Below are positions 45,701 through 59,560 of a stretch of 64,000 bases of DNA, one piece after another. Position 1 is the stretch's first letter. Each line of letters starts with the position of its first letter. The translations under genes were made by a program, and so were the position numbers. Below the pieces are notes generated by a model. The model was not told the origin of the DNA. It saw nothing but the letters and a program-made list of their open reading frames with translations, and made no database searches. The stretch comes from Sthenelais limicola (Eukaryota > Annelida > Polychaeta > Phyllodocida > Sigalionidae): assembly GCA_942159475.1 (NCBI GenBank), contig OW804100.1:10166646-10230645 (forward strand), in the 5' to 3' direction.

Positions 45701-48700
45701 GTATATTCGTTTGAGTTAGTCCACAATTGTATTGAACAACTCACATCCAGAAGAAAGTCAAGATATCTGATAAGAATAAAACTGATCACAATCATGCTAA
45801 AACAAATTCTTTTATCATACTATAATGCTAAGTATTGTGGGTTTTATATGATCTCATATTCTTTTTGTTCAGGTATGAGGAAATACCTCGTTATCAATAT
45901 TTAGAGATTTTGATGTTAGACGATAACAAACTATCAGAAGTCAACTCCTTCGCCTCCCTTGCAGGATTGAGACGGTAAGTCTATATGACCAATGAAGCAA
46001 TTGAAGGAACCATTTCTTCCAAAGCTAGAATAGTCTAGATACTGGTATATGGTTTTCCAGATAATTAAATATGCTAATTTGCTTGCAACAGTGATTCCCC
46101 AAAATAAAAGACATTGAATAATAACTGTATTTATGATAACAAATGTCAAACATTTCAAATAACATTTACAGACTTCAACACCTAAGTCTTTCCAAGAATG
46201 GATTCTTCATCATTCCCCAGCTGATGCTGATTGATGGTCGGCATGTAACTCAGGACAGTGACACGATGAAGAAAAGTATGAGGAAGGCCAGATCTGGTCG
46301 GAGTTCCCGAGGAAGCAAGCGACAGAAATCCAACCTTTCTAGCAGCCAAAGTGAGTACCAGCTTTCAAAATTCGTAAATGTATACATGTATGTCATTAAT
46401 TTTCTCTATAGGAAATTGCACAATGCATTGACACATGTGGTTATTTTGCAGGCGTACAAGTTTTATAATTTGGGTTGCAAGTGGAAAGATTAAACATAAT
46501 AAGACCATGACAAAATATCCTTATATTGATTTACCACTGGCTTCTTGACCTAATTTCCCCCTCTTTGTGATTAATGACAGCTTTTGTAGTTGTTGGTTGT
46601 TGGCAATTTCTATTATAAATGATTGAAATTTGTTTCTGCAGTTGCTCATTGAAATATCTAAAATTTTTAGGTAGGAAATCCATATTGAAAAACACACCAT
46701 CACTGGATGGACCTGTTAACACACCGCTTCTTAAAATTGGGTCAAGTCCAGACACTCACCAGGCCAAGGCTGGCAATGACGAAGACCAGCAAGAGCACGT
46801 CGTCAAGTTCAAAGATGTGAAAGGTGCGTTTCTTTTAATAAAGTAATTACCATGAATAGGTCATGATATAGTTAATATTTTGCCACACTGTCCCATATTG
46901 CTGTTTTATGAGTCATCTGCAAGATATTGTGCTGGATGGTACTTTGCTTCCAATTCACGAGACGGTGGCAAACGCAAATGAGATAAGCCACCGTGGCATG
47001 TGCATGGCAGTGTGTTAGACTGACTGCACATATCATGACAGCCTATCTCCTTTGTGCTCCTCTCCTGGCGAATTTTTAATGCAGAGGCACATATCACTCA
47101 CGGATGACGGCGATTTTACATTTCTACTGCTTAACAAATTCTCCTGAATATTGTTAATATGTTTTTGATCTTTGACCCATCTTCAGGGGTGTCCTGCTAT
47201 GCTCAGAGTCACACCGTGAGAAATAAAGATTTTATTGGCACAGCGCTAGCGCATAGTATTTATATCAATATTTTAATCAAATAGTTTTTGCCAATAGTTA
47301 AAATGACCAAACTATTTATTTTGGCGCCTCTTTTAAGTCATTATTGCAAGACCTACAGGATGTGACGACAAGGACGAGAAGGATGTTGTGACGTGTTCAA
47401 TATTCTATTTTTGAACCATTCTATTCTTTTCAACCCAGATGCACAATTTACACAGTTATATTTTTAAAAATATAACCAAATCTTTCCAATGGTAATAACA
47501 GTTTCTTTTGACTATTCTCCAATTTACAAATCTTTCATTTTCATATCAAAGGATGGTGCTGAGAACAATTTTAGGATGGAGTCTGGTTTCATTGGTCTTG
47601 GCGATTGATCATTATTTACTTTAAAAATCCAGGTTTTACCACAACTAGAATTCTGTTATAGCAAGGCAGTGGATGTAGGAAGTATTCATGCATCAGTGCT
47701 ACACTCTCAAGTGATAACACTTATATACTATGTGTGATTTCTTTCCACCAATTATTTGGTGGACAGAAGTTCATACACAATTTAAGCGCTATACGTTTAT
47801 CGATGAAGTTAATAAATAAATTCAAGATAAATAATGAAAATAAATAAATAATGATTATAGCGGATCGATATGTTCAAAATATTTGGCAGTTTCGATGCAA
47901 TACCTTTTATAGATGCGAATTCCAATGAAGTCGAGAAAACAGAAACTTCGAATCCTGAAGATCCTGCTTCAGAAGCTTCCAAACCGGATGGTTCCAAAGA
48001 GGAATCCCAGGGTGAATTAAATAATGAGGCACCTAAAGAAGGGGATGGTAAGATTTGATAACGTTTTCTACTGACGTTGTCCATCGTGTCATGTTAAATG
48101 TTTAGTTGTTTTTTTTCGTGAAAAAAAAAAAAAAATACTCCCCAAGATAAACAAGATTTCCTTGCCAATAACTTACAGCTTACCCATGATAATGTACAAA
48201 ATCTCAAATACTAAAACTACATATGTATGTGTAATTATTGCCAGTCGCTTTGTGTGATTAATGAAAATGCCCAGTGACTAATAACAATTCGGCTTTCAGC
48301 ATGTCCAACGTTATTAAGTTTTTACATGTTTGTGGTACATGAATAATTGTTAATATAAAAGTTTGTGTCTGATTGTGACTTGAATAATAACAATAAGAGT
48401 AAAATGGAGAAAAAGAAGCAGGACCAGAAAGAGTGAGTGATAGAGAGACAGATTGAGAGAGACAGAGAGCGAGAGAGACAGAGAGCGAGCAGTCAGATAG
48501 CGACAGACCAACTGAGATTTTTTTAAAAAATATTTTTATTGGCCACAAACATTTAGATAAAGGAGATTAAAAGTGTTGAGGCTGATGCGCTCATTTTGAT
48601 GATGGATGGAGATGGATATATATTCAGAACAATATAAACGTTAACAAGATGCCTGGAGTTCATATGATCGCCTGTCTTTTCAGATCAAAACCTGGCATCA

Positions 48701-51700
48701 GAAAGTTTTACAACTTTCTCTGATTTCAATTTCGCACTGGACGGTAAGGTCAGGGCGTCCCCAGAATATCCACCTCCCTCCAATACATCCCAAACACACG
48801 TACCTACTTGTAACATTGTAACAGATAATCAACGTGTCCATTTCCAGCTCAAAAAAAGAACGTTACTAAAATGTTGTTGTGATTGACCGCGTTAGCTGTT
48901 TGTCCTTTTGAAATGTTATATGTTGATGCAGCTGTTCACGTTCTTGTTACCGCATCTTCGTTCGCGATTTCTCTTCTGACACATTTCTTCAAATACTGTT
49001 TTTCTGTTATTTAAGATTGTAGACATTATAATAGGTACCCAGGAGATTATTTTATGAAATATCCATTAACCTTAACTCAAATATTCCGTGAGTATTTTAT
49101 CAGAGACACATAGTGTTTCAATGATAATCATTTCCCCAGAGTTTATGTTACGGTACTTTCCTCCAGATGGCTCTCTAGACGCAGAGTTAAAGCCTCTTGA
49201 GGACGACTTGGATTTCGGAGAACTTAACCTGGAGCAGCTGGATGAGAAGATAGAAGAGGAGGTTTTCCAAGAGGCCTTGGAAGAGCACAAGAAAGAACAA
49301 GAGAAACCCGGCGGTGGGAAAACCTCATCTGGTCCACAACCCCCGCCCTTTCCCGAGTTACGTTCCATTAATCTCTCATTTAATCAGGTTAGTCAATGAT
49401 CTTCGCCGACTTCTTAATTGGGACTTCTGTCGTTATGAAATGAAATAAGATGCGGCTTGTCTGAGAAATAAAAGAACACACATTTCCCAGAAGTACCATC
49501 GCTAGATATAATGATGTTACTTCCAAAGAAGGCTTGAGCGAAGAAGCAGAGACGTGCCGTCGCAATATTCCGCCATATTAACATACCAACTAAATAAGGA
49601 CAATCATCAGGCAATGATATCCTGCCAGGAAAATATGATCTATTTGGGGAGTTGGTTAACTTTTAATTTCCATCGAAACGTAGTATCTGCATATATGCTG
49701 TAATAAACTCATTCCCTCGGTCATCTTCTCTTGTATTCTAGTTCATGGACGAGGATGCACTATTAGCATTGGTGGCATGGCCCATGCTCAACGAGCTCTT
49801 GATTCATGATAATCCCTTGACTACACAACACAGTGGCAATCCTCCCTTGCTTAAACGCTTCCTCCAGGATCGCCTCGGCATCAGTATCGTCAGGTAAGGA
49901 ATCAGCTCTACGTTACCTTGTAGGGCTGTGTTACCCTTGTAACTTAAGGCAATCGTACTGCGGCAGCACAATTTACATCATCAAAAGAAGTAATGTAAAT
50001 GAAAAATAGCCGTTATCACGTGAGTGGCGGATCTAAAATCAGATTAAAAGATGCTAGCAGGTAGAAATATATATCATATATACATGCACATATATATATG
50101 AATTGAGGTCTTAGGATATAAATCGCCTATATCGTCGGTTAATTATGGTCTCCTCTCTAAATACTATTAAAATTAATCTTTCCATATACTACTTCCAATG
50201 GCATCAGCAACTATTCATTTCCTTATACTACTTACATAATCTTCGAATCATGCATGGTATTATTCATTCTGGCAATGTTAGCATTCATTTCAGGATATAA
50301 TGAAATATATATATACATGTGCATATAAAGACCTTAGGATATATATCGCCTTGTGTTTTTCAGGTTTTTTTTAATAATTATCTTTTTATTCTCAAAATTT
50401 TTAGAATTTCATTTCCATTGGATTTAAAAGTAACTCCGTTTTTGGAGTGGGGTCGGTGATGGTGTCCTATCCAAATGATCCTAGAATTAATTTTTCCATA
50501 TACTACTTGCGATGCCATCAACAACTACTCATTTCCTTATACTACTCACACAGTCTTCGAATCTTACATGGTATTATTTATTCTGGCAATGAATGAGACC
50601 GGCTTCATAGGAGGAAATAATGACATTGAATCTATTTTCTACACTAGACGTCGTCCAGACGGACCCCAGAAGCCCCGAGTCCAGCTCGAAGCCAAACCAG
50701 AAAGACAGGTACGAGAAATAGTTCATGACGTAGGAGATTTTTTCTTAGTTTTCTACACATTAAGTCACTCCGAACTAACATTCAGTAGAGAAGTTAGAAA
50801 AAGAGCAGTTGTTCTCAATTCCCCAAGACAACACAAGAACATTCCTAGAGGAATCCCATTTTCTAGTAATTTCCGTGAGACGACAGGCAATTTTGCTGGC
50901 GTAAATCTGGTATTCATAGAGGTCAGTTAACTCGCTTCTTGACAATGCCACATTCTGAATAAGCGTCAACTCTAAAACAAGAATTTGGAATTTTATTTCT
51001 TAAGATATATACTTTAAATAACTTTCTCGGGCACAAAAGTTCTTAAGGTTCTTGCTGACGGCTTCTCAAAAAGGACAAGATTTGTTGGGGCCATATGTAA
51101 ATCAGTATTTTTAACGAAGTTCGTGCTTTTAGATTATTCGGGTGAGCACATGTATTACCGATCTTTATCGAGATCTTGTAAGACTAGTTTATCTCCAGAG
51201 AAAAATAAAAAACATTTATGTGACAGAGGGGTACTGAGAAAAAAGTAAGTTCTATGCATATTTGTCCCGACTATTGGCAAAGCCGATCAGATCTTATTTT
51301 GCTTAAGTCTCTATTGCATACAACATGAAGTTCCCGTGGTGTCGGTTGGATTTACCAACGTTAGATAGTAAGAGGCGGTCGGGCACCTCAAATAAATATG
51401 TTGTGGTAGATAGCGCGAGGGTTTTAAATTACTCCCTGGTGATGGGTCTAGGTCTTGTAATCTGACTATTGATTCCTGTGGAAGAGAAGGCCTTTTCTCC
51501 AATGGGTCCCCAGGGATAAGCCTTGAAGGAGACTGTCTGGGATAAAACCTCTCGGGAGTATTTGGGTTATTGTGACAGGGATGCTTCCAGGCATCTTTGC
51601 TATATATCACTGGGTTTTTAATAACCTTTGTCTGTCATAAATTGAGGCTCTTCTATGTTAGAATATTCAATAAAATTCACTTTAAGATCTGTTTGCCCAG

Positions 51701-54700
51701 GGCGTTGCCTTTTCTCCTGGCTGTTAGGTTTGATTGACTATTCGTGCACTTTCATTACGGCGTAGGTTAAATTATGTCTTTCAAGTATTGGCTCGTTACC
51801 TTCCTGCATTTATCTTTGGATTGGAAAGCGGATCTCCTTTAATGGAGTCACGACAACAGTTATCTTAATGGGGTTCAAGAGATCTGTAATCATTCACTGC
51901 TGGGATAGAAGACAGGAATGGAAACCAAAAAAATATTTTCCTTATTAATTCTATGATATGTTTACATGCAAGGACAGGGTACTTGTCGCTATTTATACGT
52001 TTCAATATTATTCTATTCATCATTTCCCCACTCACTGTGCAGGAGAAACTTGCTTGGAATAAAGGTGATATGGAACTGATCTCACATGTATTCAATATTA
52101 TATATATTGCTATTACTACTTTGTATTGCATGCTGGTAACCTCACCCGGTGACCTCATATACTCCTTGCAAACATTTGTTTATATATTTTTTTTTATTAC
52201 GTCATAAACATACATTTAGCTGGAAAACTGACAAATCAGCTATTCTGACAAATCAGCTATCATATAGTTGTTCCAGATTACCCTTAAAAGGGCTTCCAGT
52301 GAATGGAGGAACACTTTCTATATGGAAAGAAATTCAAAACTCAACGTTCAGACTTGTGCATTAAGATCTCAGGGATAAAGTCTCGTTGAGTGTCGAAGAT
52401 CTTTAAAAATTGCTAAGGCTCCTATAGAAAAAGATACATTATGTTATTACCCTTTTGTCCGGTTATGTATTTACGTTAATTTTATATCTAAACAAAGCAC
52501 TTTTGTGTAGCTTTGTCCCAAATTTTGGAAGTCTTAACAATTTGTGTGTGTTTCTATCCGTAATTTTGTTTTTAAATGCATATGCAATTGCATCGAATCA
52601 GTTAAAAAAACAGAGACAAGTTACAAAGAGAGAAGGACGGACGTTGTTTGACCTCAACAGTTTTTTACTTTCATCGTCAATACCTACAATAAACTTTAAA
52701 AATTTGATGTATGGAATTGCTTTAAGCACAAAAACATTGTATCGTGAATGAGAACCTTCTTAACAAATGAATGAAAGTGGTCGCGTCTAGTCAAGCAGCC
52801 GCCATGTCTCCCCATATATAGTATATATAGGACTTTAAAGATACCAGACAAGGGCCAAGGCCTACATATATCTACAAGCAAATTGACTTTTCAGTCTCTC
52901 TTTTAAACTTCGCTGCTATAAACAATGTTATATATCTTGGTACCATGTGTTTCCATCTCACGAGTGTGATTTAACCCTATACAGCAATTCTATCTATATA
53001 AACCAGGGCGGTATATATACTACACTACGTCCCTGTATAAACTTGTATTTGAATGCATTTACGAGAACATTTTATACGGTACGATGTAAGGCAATCGTTT
53101 CATTACATTACACTGCACTTTATTTTCGCATCCTTCACCAAATTGTTAGGTATTGAAAATTTGCCTCGGAAATTTACCTCGATTCAACAGTTACACATTC
53201 AAGATTACATGGCTCTTTTGAAATATCACAAGTTGGAGAAGAATACCCTTATTCCCAATGCTTTTTGTAGTTGTTTTGACATGACAAATTATAATAACAT
53301 TCTCCGTCTTGATTAAAACCCAGGGGAGAAGTAAAACCTGCGTTTGAAACAACCCCTGTTCCCTGCGGATGTAATTAAAAGAGTAATTCGTTTCCGGTGG
53401 ATGGACCTCCACGCTGCAATTATCCTGCGTGTATAATTAATGAAATGTTTATGTGAAATAGGTGAATACAGTAATCCCTCGTGTGCCCCGGTGTAACGTG
53501 GATGAACTCCTTGCCCTCGAGGCACCTCCCAAACCTACAGAGCGTGCCGCATCTGCTGCCTCCTCCAGACGCCAGATGACCCCAACCAAGGGTTCAGTGA
53601 CACCAGCCTCCCTGGAGAGGACCACCCCACTCCCTCCTATACCAACAACACCTCGCCAGCAAGCAGGACAGCCACACAGCACAACACAGGGAGGACCTCA
53701 GCCTGACGATGCTTTCTTCCTGACTCAGGTATTATACATCTTATTGGAAATTATTCCCATGTTCAAATAGACCTAGAGATCCATTTTGGAAATTGTATGA
53801 ATGGCTTGTATGTTGGGTAAACTTGTCTTGGGGATTGATTAGAAGATAAGAGCAATCAGTACTTAGTACTAATAATATTATAGTAACAATATTTTCTAAA
53901 ACACATTTTATTTAAAGTTTCATGACTTTTTGTATTGGTATTACTGATATGGTAACAAAGAATGAAATGTCATCAATATCGTCATCTACTTGTAGCATTT
54001 GTATTCTAGAAATGAACTCCCAGTAACATAGATAATGCCACTCGGAAGAAAACCTTCTAGAGAACTGCTCGAACATATCACTTTAAGACCGTACATTTAG
54101 TTTACTTGCAATATGCCACATAGTGGTTCAAAGCAATCGAAGATAATAGCATCCCCAGAGGTGAAAACTTGCCGTCTTTTCACACAGGGAGGAGAAGAAA
54201 GGGCTTATTATCTGAGAAATTGCCCTTGCTGTAGCGACATGAAGGACATACAATACACACCATCTTCATTTCTTTAGATGTTCCCACACATTTCACTACG
54301 TCTTTTTCTTCCTTCAACTGGTAATTCTATCTTTGTTCATCGACACTCGATACGATAAATGTAATTACATCATTAGGTAGATGATCCTGCAGCACAGGAG
54401 GATGTTTCAGGGGCAACGGCCGCACCACTACCAAAACCACCCACGGCTGAGAAGCCCAAGGATCAAAGGAAACCCCACAAGAAAAACCAGCTCACATTCG
54501 GTGGAAATTACAAAGGCTATGAGGAACTGCTTCACATTTCTTCCGACGAGGAACAGGCCGAGGATGTTGTTCCTCAAGGTGAGATAGCCACGTTCAGTAG
54601 TCATTAAACGCGAAACGTGCCCGGCAGCACCCCCCCCCCCCCCCACACACACACACATACACGCCTGGACTGGGTGACATTGTTTCCTTTTACCTGAAAT

Positions 54701-55428
54701 TAATTTCTCTCGACCTACATGAATCCCAATTACTGTCATCTATTTTGCTGCTCCATAATAGGAATACCTTCCAGGTTGACTTTATTCTCAAGGGATCGTG
54801 TTGCTGTGAATCCAATAGATACCTCGCTTGGATTGCATTTACATAATTCCCCGATTGAGTTACATTTAATGAAGGGGGGAAATTTGATAATTATGTTTTA
54901 CAATACTTCGCGATACCATTAGTTGCTAATGTTGAGACCTGCAAATCATTGCACTATTTTAAACCATATCAATTTAATCATCTTTCTATGACACAATTTT
55001 CAATACTTGTTATTACCCTGAGAATGGTTTATCAGGTTTTCCGATGAAATAATTCAATGTATAAAGCTCCTGGGGAGAAAGTGTGGAATTATTATGTAAT
55101 CTCCTATCTTAAAAAGTACCTTGAATAAAGGCTTCCTCATTACCAAAACGACTCTAAATTCTCAAGGAATAACACTGATGAATGGGGCAATGACGAATGT
55201 ATAATATAATCAACTTATTTCACGTAGGTCCCTGAAAATCTATTATTGCTTGATGCCTGTAATAAAGCTTGGCAGATATCCGATTTTATCACACGAATAA
55301 CGATCTTATTTGCAGATTTGCAGAGTAATGCCAAATCCCTCCAGTACATCCTTGACCACCCTTTGGTTTTCCGAGACAAACCTGTCCCTTTGGAGCAGCC
55401 TCAGCCGCCATTCAGACCATTAACACGG
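42724..55428 (+). CDS. XRRA1: X-ray radiation resistance-associated protein 1-like (leucine-rich repeat protein), 3' end not found
   Basis: Sixteen coding exons: 42724-42820, 44465-44661, 44905-45049, 45298-45395, 45551-45696, 45873-45974, 46172-46350, 46671-46823, 47913-48047, 48684-48743, 49167-49387, 49742-49893, 50648-50708, 53462-53728, 54377-54578, 55316-55428. Frames close throughout (776 codons) and no stop has been reached. The start MAVPGIKYDDGTGGFATNCF resembles the vertebrate N-terminus. The first LRR block spans residues about 150-280 (LELPLNGLRNLKV, LDLSYNNLSPDDL, LRVLNLTGNYLKTLPPNL, LEILMLDDNKLSEVNSFASL, LQHLSLSKNGFFIIP). An acidic, low-complexity insert follows, then a second LRR block near 500-560 (LRSINLSFNQF, LNELLIHDNPLTT, LLKRFLQDRLGISIVR). 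The tail has a Pro/Ser-rich part and the YKGYEELL and ILDHPL blocks. XRRA1 was named from radiation-response work; its molecular role is unclear. Missing: the last exon(s). Confidence 0.92.
43080..44464 (+). other. XRRA1 intron 1 (upstream part AT-rich, no second gene)
   Basis: Intron 1 runs 42821-44464 and ends TTTTCCAATTAAAG. No independent gene or recognised transposon is seen; GTAGGCCTA-type words recur. Confidence 0.6.
48420..48515 (+). repeat. GAGAGACA-type purine microsatellite in an XRRA1 intron
   Basis: Imperfect GAGAGACAGAGAGCGA tandem words lie in the intron between exons 9 and 10. Confidence 0.75.
50171..50591 (+). repeat. Intronic duplication (107 bp copies 314 bp apart) before XRRA1 exon 13
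   Basis: 50171-50277 and 50485-50591 are diverged direct copies (AATTAATCTTTCCATATACT to ATTCTGGCAATG). A related AT-rich stretch with CTTAGGATATA and ATCGCC also occurs twice (about 50110-50130 and 50333-50352). Confidence 0.8.
50709..53461 (+). other. XRRA1 intron 13 (2.75 kb)
   Basis: This is non-coding between donor CAG|GTACGA and acceptor GTGAAATAG. Chance ORFs on both strands lack domain features. No clear transposon was recognised. Confidence 0.6.
54629..54660 (+). repeat. Poly-C run plus (CA)n in an XRRA1 intron
   Basis: A run of about 15 C followed by CACACACACACATACAC, just after exon 15. Confidence 0.8.
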
Positions 55429-57667
55429 GTAAGAACTTGCCTACTTCTCAACTCCTATTCGCCACTTTCCTAGCATCGCCATGCCAACACCTCAACGCCA
55501 CCATTTACATTCTATCCCTCATCCAGCTCGACGAGAGTTTAAACTAAGGCTTTTTCTCGGCGCAAGCCTGGTTAAATAGAACATCTAGCACATGGAACAG
55601 ACCCAGCTGATGGCTCCCAAACGGGGCACACTCGAAGGTTGACGTGGAAATTAGAAGATTTAATTGCTGGCTATAGTTGGTGACAAGCCCTGGCGTAAAT
55701 AATTAATTGGATTTCTGGTTTTCCCCTGAATCCATAAATGAATGAACAATGTGGGAATATCCAGAAATGATTAGGCGGGAGGAGAGGACTGGGGATGCAA
55801 GGTCCATATGGAAAGCGAAGGAAGTCGAGAAAAGAGAGGTGGGGATCGAGAGAGGCCGGATTGCATGGTGAAGGGAGTGATGTCTATATTTAGTTTCAGC
55901 CGTAAAATGTTCAGTAACTTTGCTGTAAGTGAAGTTGACAAAGAAGACGAATTTCTTAGAAAAGTCTTTGGAATGGCAATGCGGCTGGCAACTTTTTTCA
56001 GCGAGAGTTTTGAGGTGAGAAGGTTCAAAACAACACTTATTTGGACAGTCGGTATTTAGTGATTTATGGGTTTTCTAAAAAAAAAAAGTATTACAATCAA
56101 ATGTTTTTCAATGGTGCAATGAACATTTAATGAAAAAAAATCATCATTTAAAAACTTAACACAGGTTTTTGGTGAAATATTTTGCATGTAGTTATTTCGG
56201 GGACAAAGTTCTGCCGTGAGTCCTTTTTTCGCTGGAGACATGCCAAATGCTGGAACTTCTTTTCAAAGTTCAGATCCATTTGCTTTGAGCATGATAAAAA
56301 AATATAAACACAATGTTGAATATTTGGCGTGGGGGGCGAGGCTTTTCTGTCATCACAGTGACATAACAAAATGTCGTTGAGTCCCGCAATGATGCAGCAG
56401 CACACCCAGAGCACACAAGTGGAAACATGGTATTGAGGCAGTAGTCTAAAACTTCATAGTTATTGACTCTTGAAGCAGCCACTGATTATTAGTCGTCTGC
56501 TAAACCGAGCCATGCTTATACATCCACACAGGAAGGAACTGGTCACAAGCCTGGCTGCTTAATCTCAAGGCTTAAAACCTCGTGCAATTATAGTATGCCC
56601 CAGATACTATAATTACAGCTATGTAGAAAAAGCCCTCAGCCGTATATTGCTATGTTTTGATACAGTAGGCCGCCATCTCTAGCCCACATTGTCCAGCCAC
56701 CCACACTGCTGGGTGGCAATCAAGCAACACACGTTTCCACGCTGCTACTTATTACTTTGTGAAGACTGGCGACTCCTGACATGATAATGTAATATTCATC
56801 AATTTAGGACCCATGTTTGTTGAGGTTGGGAGTTATAGGTGAAAAACCCTTGTGTATAGGGAGTAATGGCCTTGTGCAGGAAGCCTGAGAACTGGGCGGC
56901 GCGCGCCTGGCTGCGGCTGAGTAGGGTATCAGTGATTGGTGGAGATGTTTGGGAGGCTGTAATGAGAAATGGGACAGTTGTGCAAACAGGTTCTATTGAT
57001 TTAGATCAACACCCATAAATGTCATGTCGCCCGATAGCAGCAGGGTCCGTCCCAGGGCGGCACACATGTACACTTAGTCAAGGTTATAAGCTGAGCTTTC
57101 CTTCTGCTTGCGTGTACAGCAAAGATGTAGGAGGGAGGAGACGGACTAAGAAAGATGTATGTGTGAGAGACGAGAACTCAACCGCAAAACCTTTTTGTTC
57201 TTCATTTTACGCCCGTCGGTCATATACAACGCTCGTTAGCGTCCCTTAGATCTCCTTAATTCTGGCCAGTCAACGAGTTACCTCCACCCTACCATATGTT
57301 CTTTTCTATTTCTATTTCCACTTCAAGAAGATTAATTGAATTAGACGATCTTGTTATCAAATGAGAAGCATATTCTCCGTAAGTAATATGAAAGTATTTT
57401 TTCTACTTTCTAATACATTACGTTGTAAAATCAAAATAAATCCTTCGCGTAAAGTTGGCCTTGAGCATCAAGAGCTGGGTTGAGATCCATCCATTTACCA
57501 ATTCATTCCTATAATGGCCCCCTTTTTTTATCGGCTGATCGATTTGAAAAAGCCACCCACATTCATTCAGTTTGACAGAAGTCCCATGTATTTTGTTTTA
57601 GAGAGTGCTTGTTGTACTTGAGAAAGTCAGTTTGGATGATCTTATCTCTACTGCAAATTTAAACTGG

Positions 57668-57714
57668 AGGTGGGGGTGGGGGTGGGGGGTGGGGGGTGGG
57701 GGGGGGGGGGGGGT
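57668..57714 (+). repeat. GGGTGG-type G-rich tract (quadruplex-prone)
   Basis: GGTGGGGGT words run into about 16 consecutive G. Four or more G runs occur within 47 bp, which meets the simple quadruplex pattern. Confidence 0.8.
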
Positions 57715-59200
57715 TCAGCCATGAGCGAGTGTTAAAGTCACTCCGTTTTGGCGGTCATAGAATTAACAATATAATTATTTTATATTATTTTATCACCCAA
57801 AATAAAGCCCAATAGCCAACTAGAGATCTGAGATACATTTTCAGTAACTTATCATGGAACAATTTAATCGGGGGCGGGATTTTAATCTATGATCCTAAGA
57901 ATTAATGTCGATGATATATAAATGATACAAGGTAAATTGGGAAGTAAACACTGGATCAATTCTGTCGCGGACATTTTTATTCCATAAAACTTAAAAGAGT
58001 TCCCACCCGATCTAGATTGCAGTCTAAAAGTTTAAGGCTCCTTCTAAAATTGAGGTAAACATAGAATAATCCTTTAATATCTGTGACAAGGGCCGAAGCA
58101 GCCTGGAGGGAATGGTAAAAACAGAGAGTCTTATGAGAACAAACAATCTCACACATAGCAATATTGAGAGTAATCCTTTTTATGCAGAAGCTTGTTTATC
58201 CCTGGCCCGTGAGTAGATTAAGGACAGCTCTTAACTGGCTTTTTGTGCGCTTCATCAAAGCTACAACTAAAACCACACTAAGACTTTAATACCAGCGGCC
58301 AAGTAAACACCCATGTGATGGTCCTATATCTTACAATGCTCCCCAACTGCTACCCTTTGTGTCTGTCGCTACATCAAAGCCAGCATTTTGCTCTTCTATC
58401 GTATGTGTCCATATTTACCCGTTGTTGCTCATTGTTGGCGGCCTTCTCTTGCTCAAGGCCTCTGCTGTCACTCCAGTCTCCATCTGTCTATATTTCAGGG
58501 GCTGCTATTTCGCCAGACAGAGTTGATGTTGCTCAGTTCATTCCAGAGCTCATAGTCTCCCCACAAGATGATTTATATATTGTTGTTGCATTTCATTTGT
58601 CCTCCTACAGACGATGATAATCCATTATCTAGCAGCATCTTGTCCCGGCTAGATTATAGTTAATATCTTTTGGGATTGGCCACTGTAGAGGCAGGCCCAT
58701 GCAAGGACGGTTTATAAAAGGGAACGTTCTTTCTTGATTAATAACTGTGTATCAACAAACAATTAAGGTAACGACGCTAGCCTCACCTAGTGAAATATCT
58801 GTAGTAATTATTGTTCTTTAATCCGTCATAGATTATAACGTCACCCAGATCCTGAGCGTTATCTCAGATCAGTCGTAGCGCCGCAAAGCGTTGTAAAATT
58901 TCAGTTACGGGAGAAATCTCCTTTAAGTTTATTACATAACATTCATTCAGAATATATATGTTAAATGGCGAAAGTGTAAAAACAAATAGTAAAAGAAAGG
59001 AAACTCAGATGCTTTAGACGAATTTAAAAGTTACAATTCCTCGAATCAAAGATTTAAAAGTTAAGTTAAAAACCTCAATCCTTTAAGAATATTACTAAGT
59101 ATCCGAGCATCTAACTAGACCTGATGGCAGAAACCCTTTGATTTCAAGTCGCCTTTCTTTATGCAGTACGTGGGTAAAGTTGACCAGGAGCCAGGCTCGA

Positions 59201-59560
59201 GTTATTGTAGCTCAGATGGTGAGAGCACAAGGCATGGAGTAGGAAGGTCATGGGTTGATCTCCATCTGGACCAGTCTTACTCTTCAAGTTCACTACAATT
59301 GCCATCTGTGACCACTACTCACAGGGGATATTATGATGCAGCTGTTCAAGCACGGCAGTGGCATATGTAGTATCACTGGTTGTGCTAATGGAAGAGGGAG
59401 ATGGGAAGGGATGGGCAGCAGTCCTGGTGGTAGCCCAGATTTTAAACCAGCTCACACATAACAGAGGGATTCTGAGCTCTATACCTACCAAACTAATCAA
59501 TTCCCCTTCCTGACTTTCTCTGTACTTTTCATTTTTTCTCCTAACAAAATCCATAACCAG
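59201..59560 (+). mobile_element. tRNA-derived SINE-like element
   Basis: The head resembles a tRNA: box A-like TAGCTCAGATGGTGAGAG at 59208 and box B-like GGTTGATCTCC at 59253-59263, about 33 bp after box A ends, which fits an RNA polymerase III internal promoter. The acceptor arms do not pair, so this is not a functional tRNA. The body downstream is unknown and the 3' end is a guess. Confidence 0.5.

Noticed and set aside
51311..51610. 99-aa minus-strand ORF in XRRA1 intron 13
   Set aside because: No domain, no splice context and low-information composition; treated as chance.
59201..59275. A functional tRNA gene
   Set aside because: The polymerase III boxes are present but the acceptor and anticodon arms do not pair, so a SINE head is more likely.
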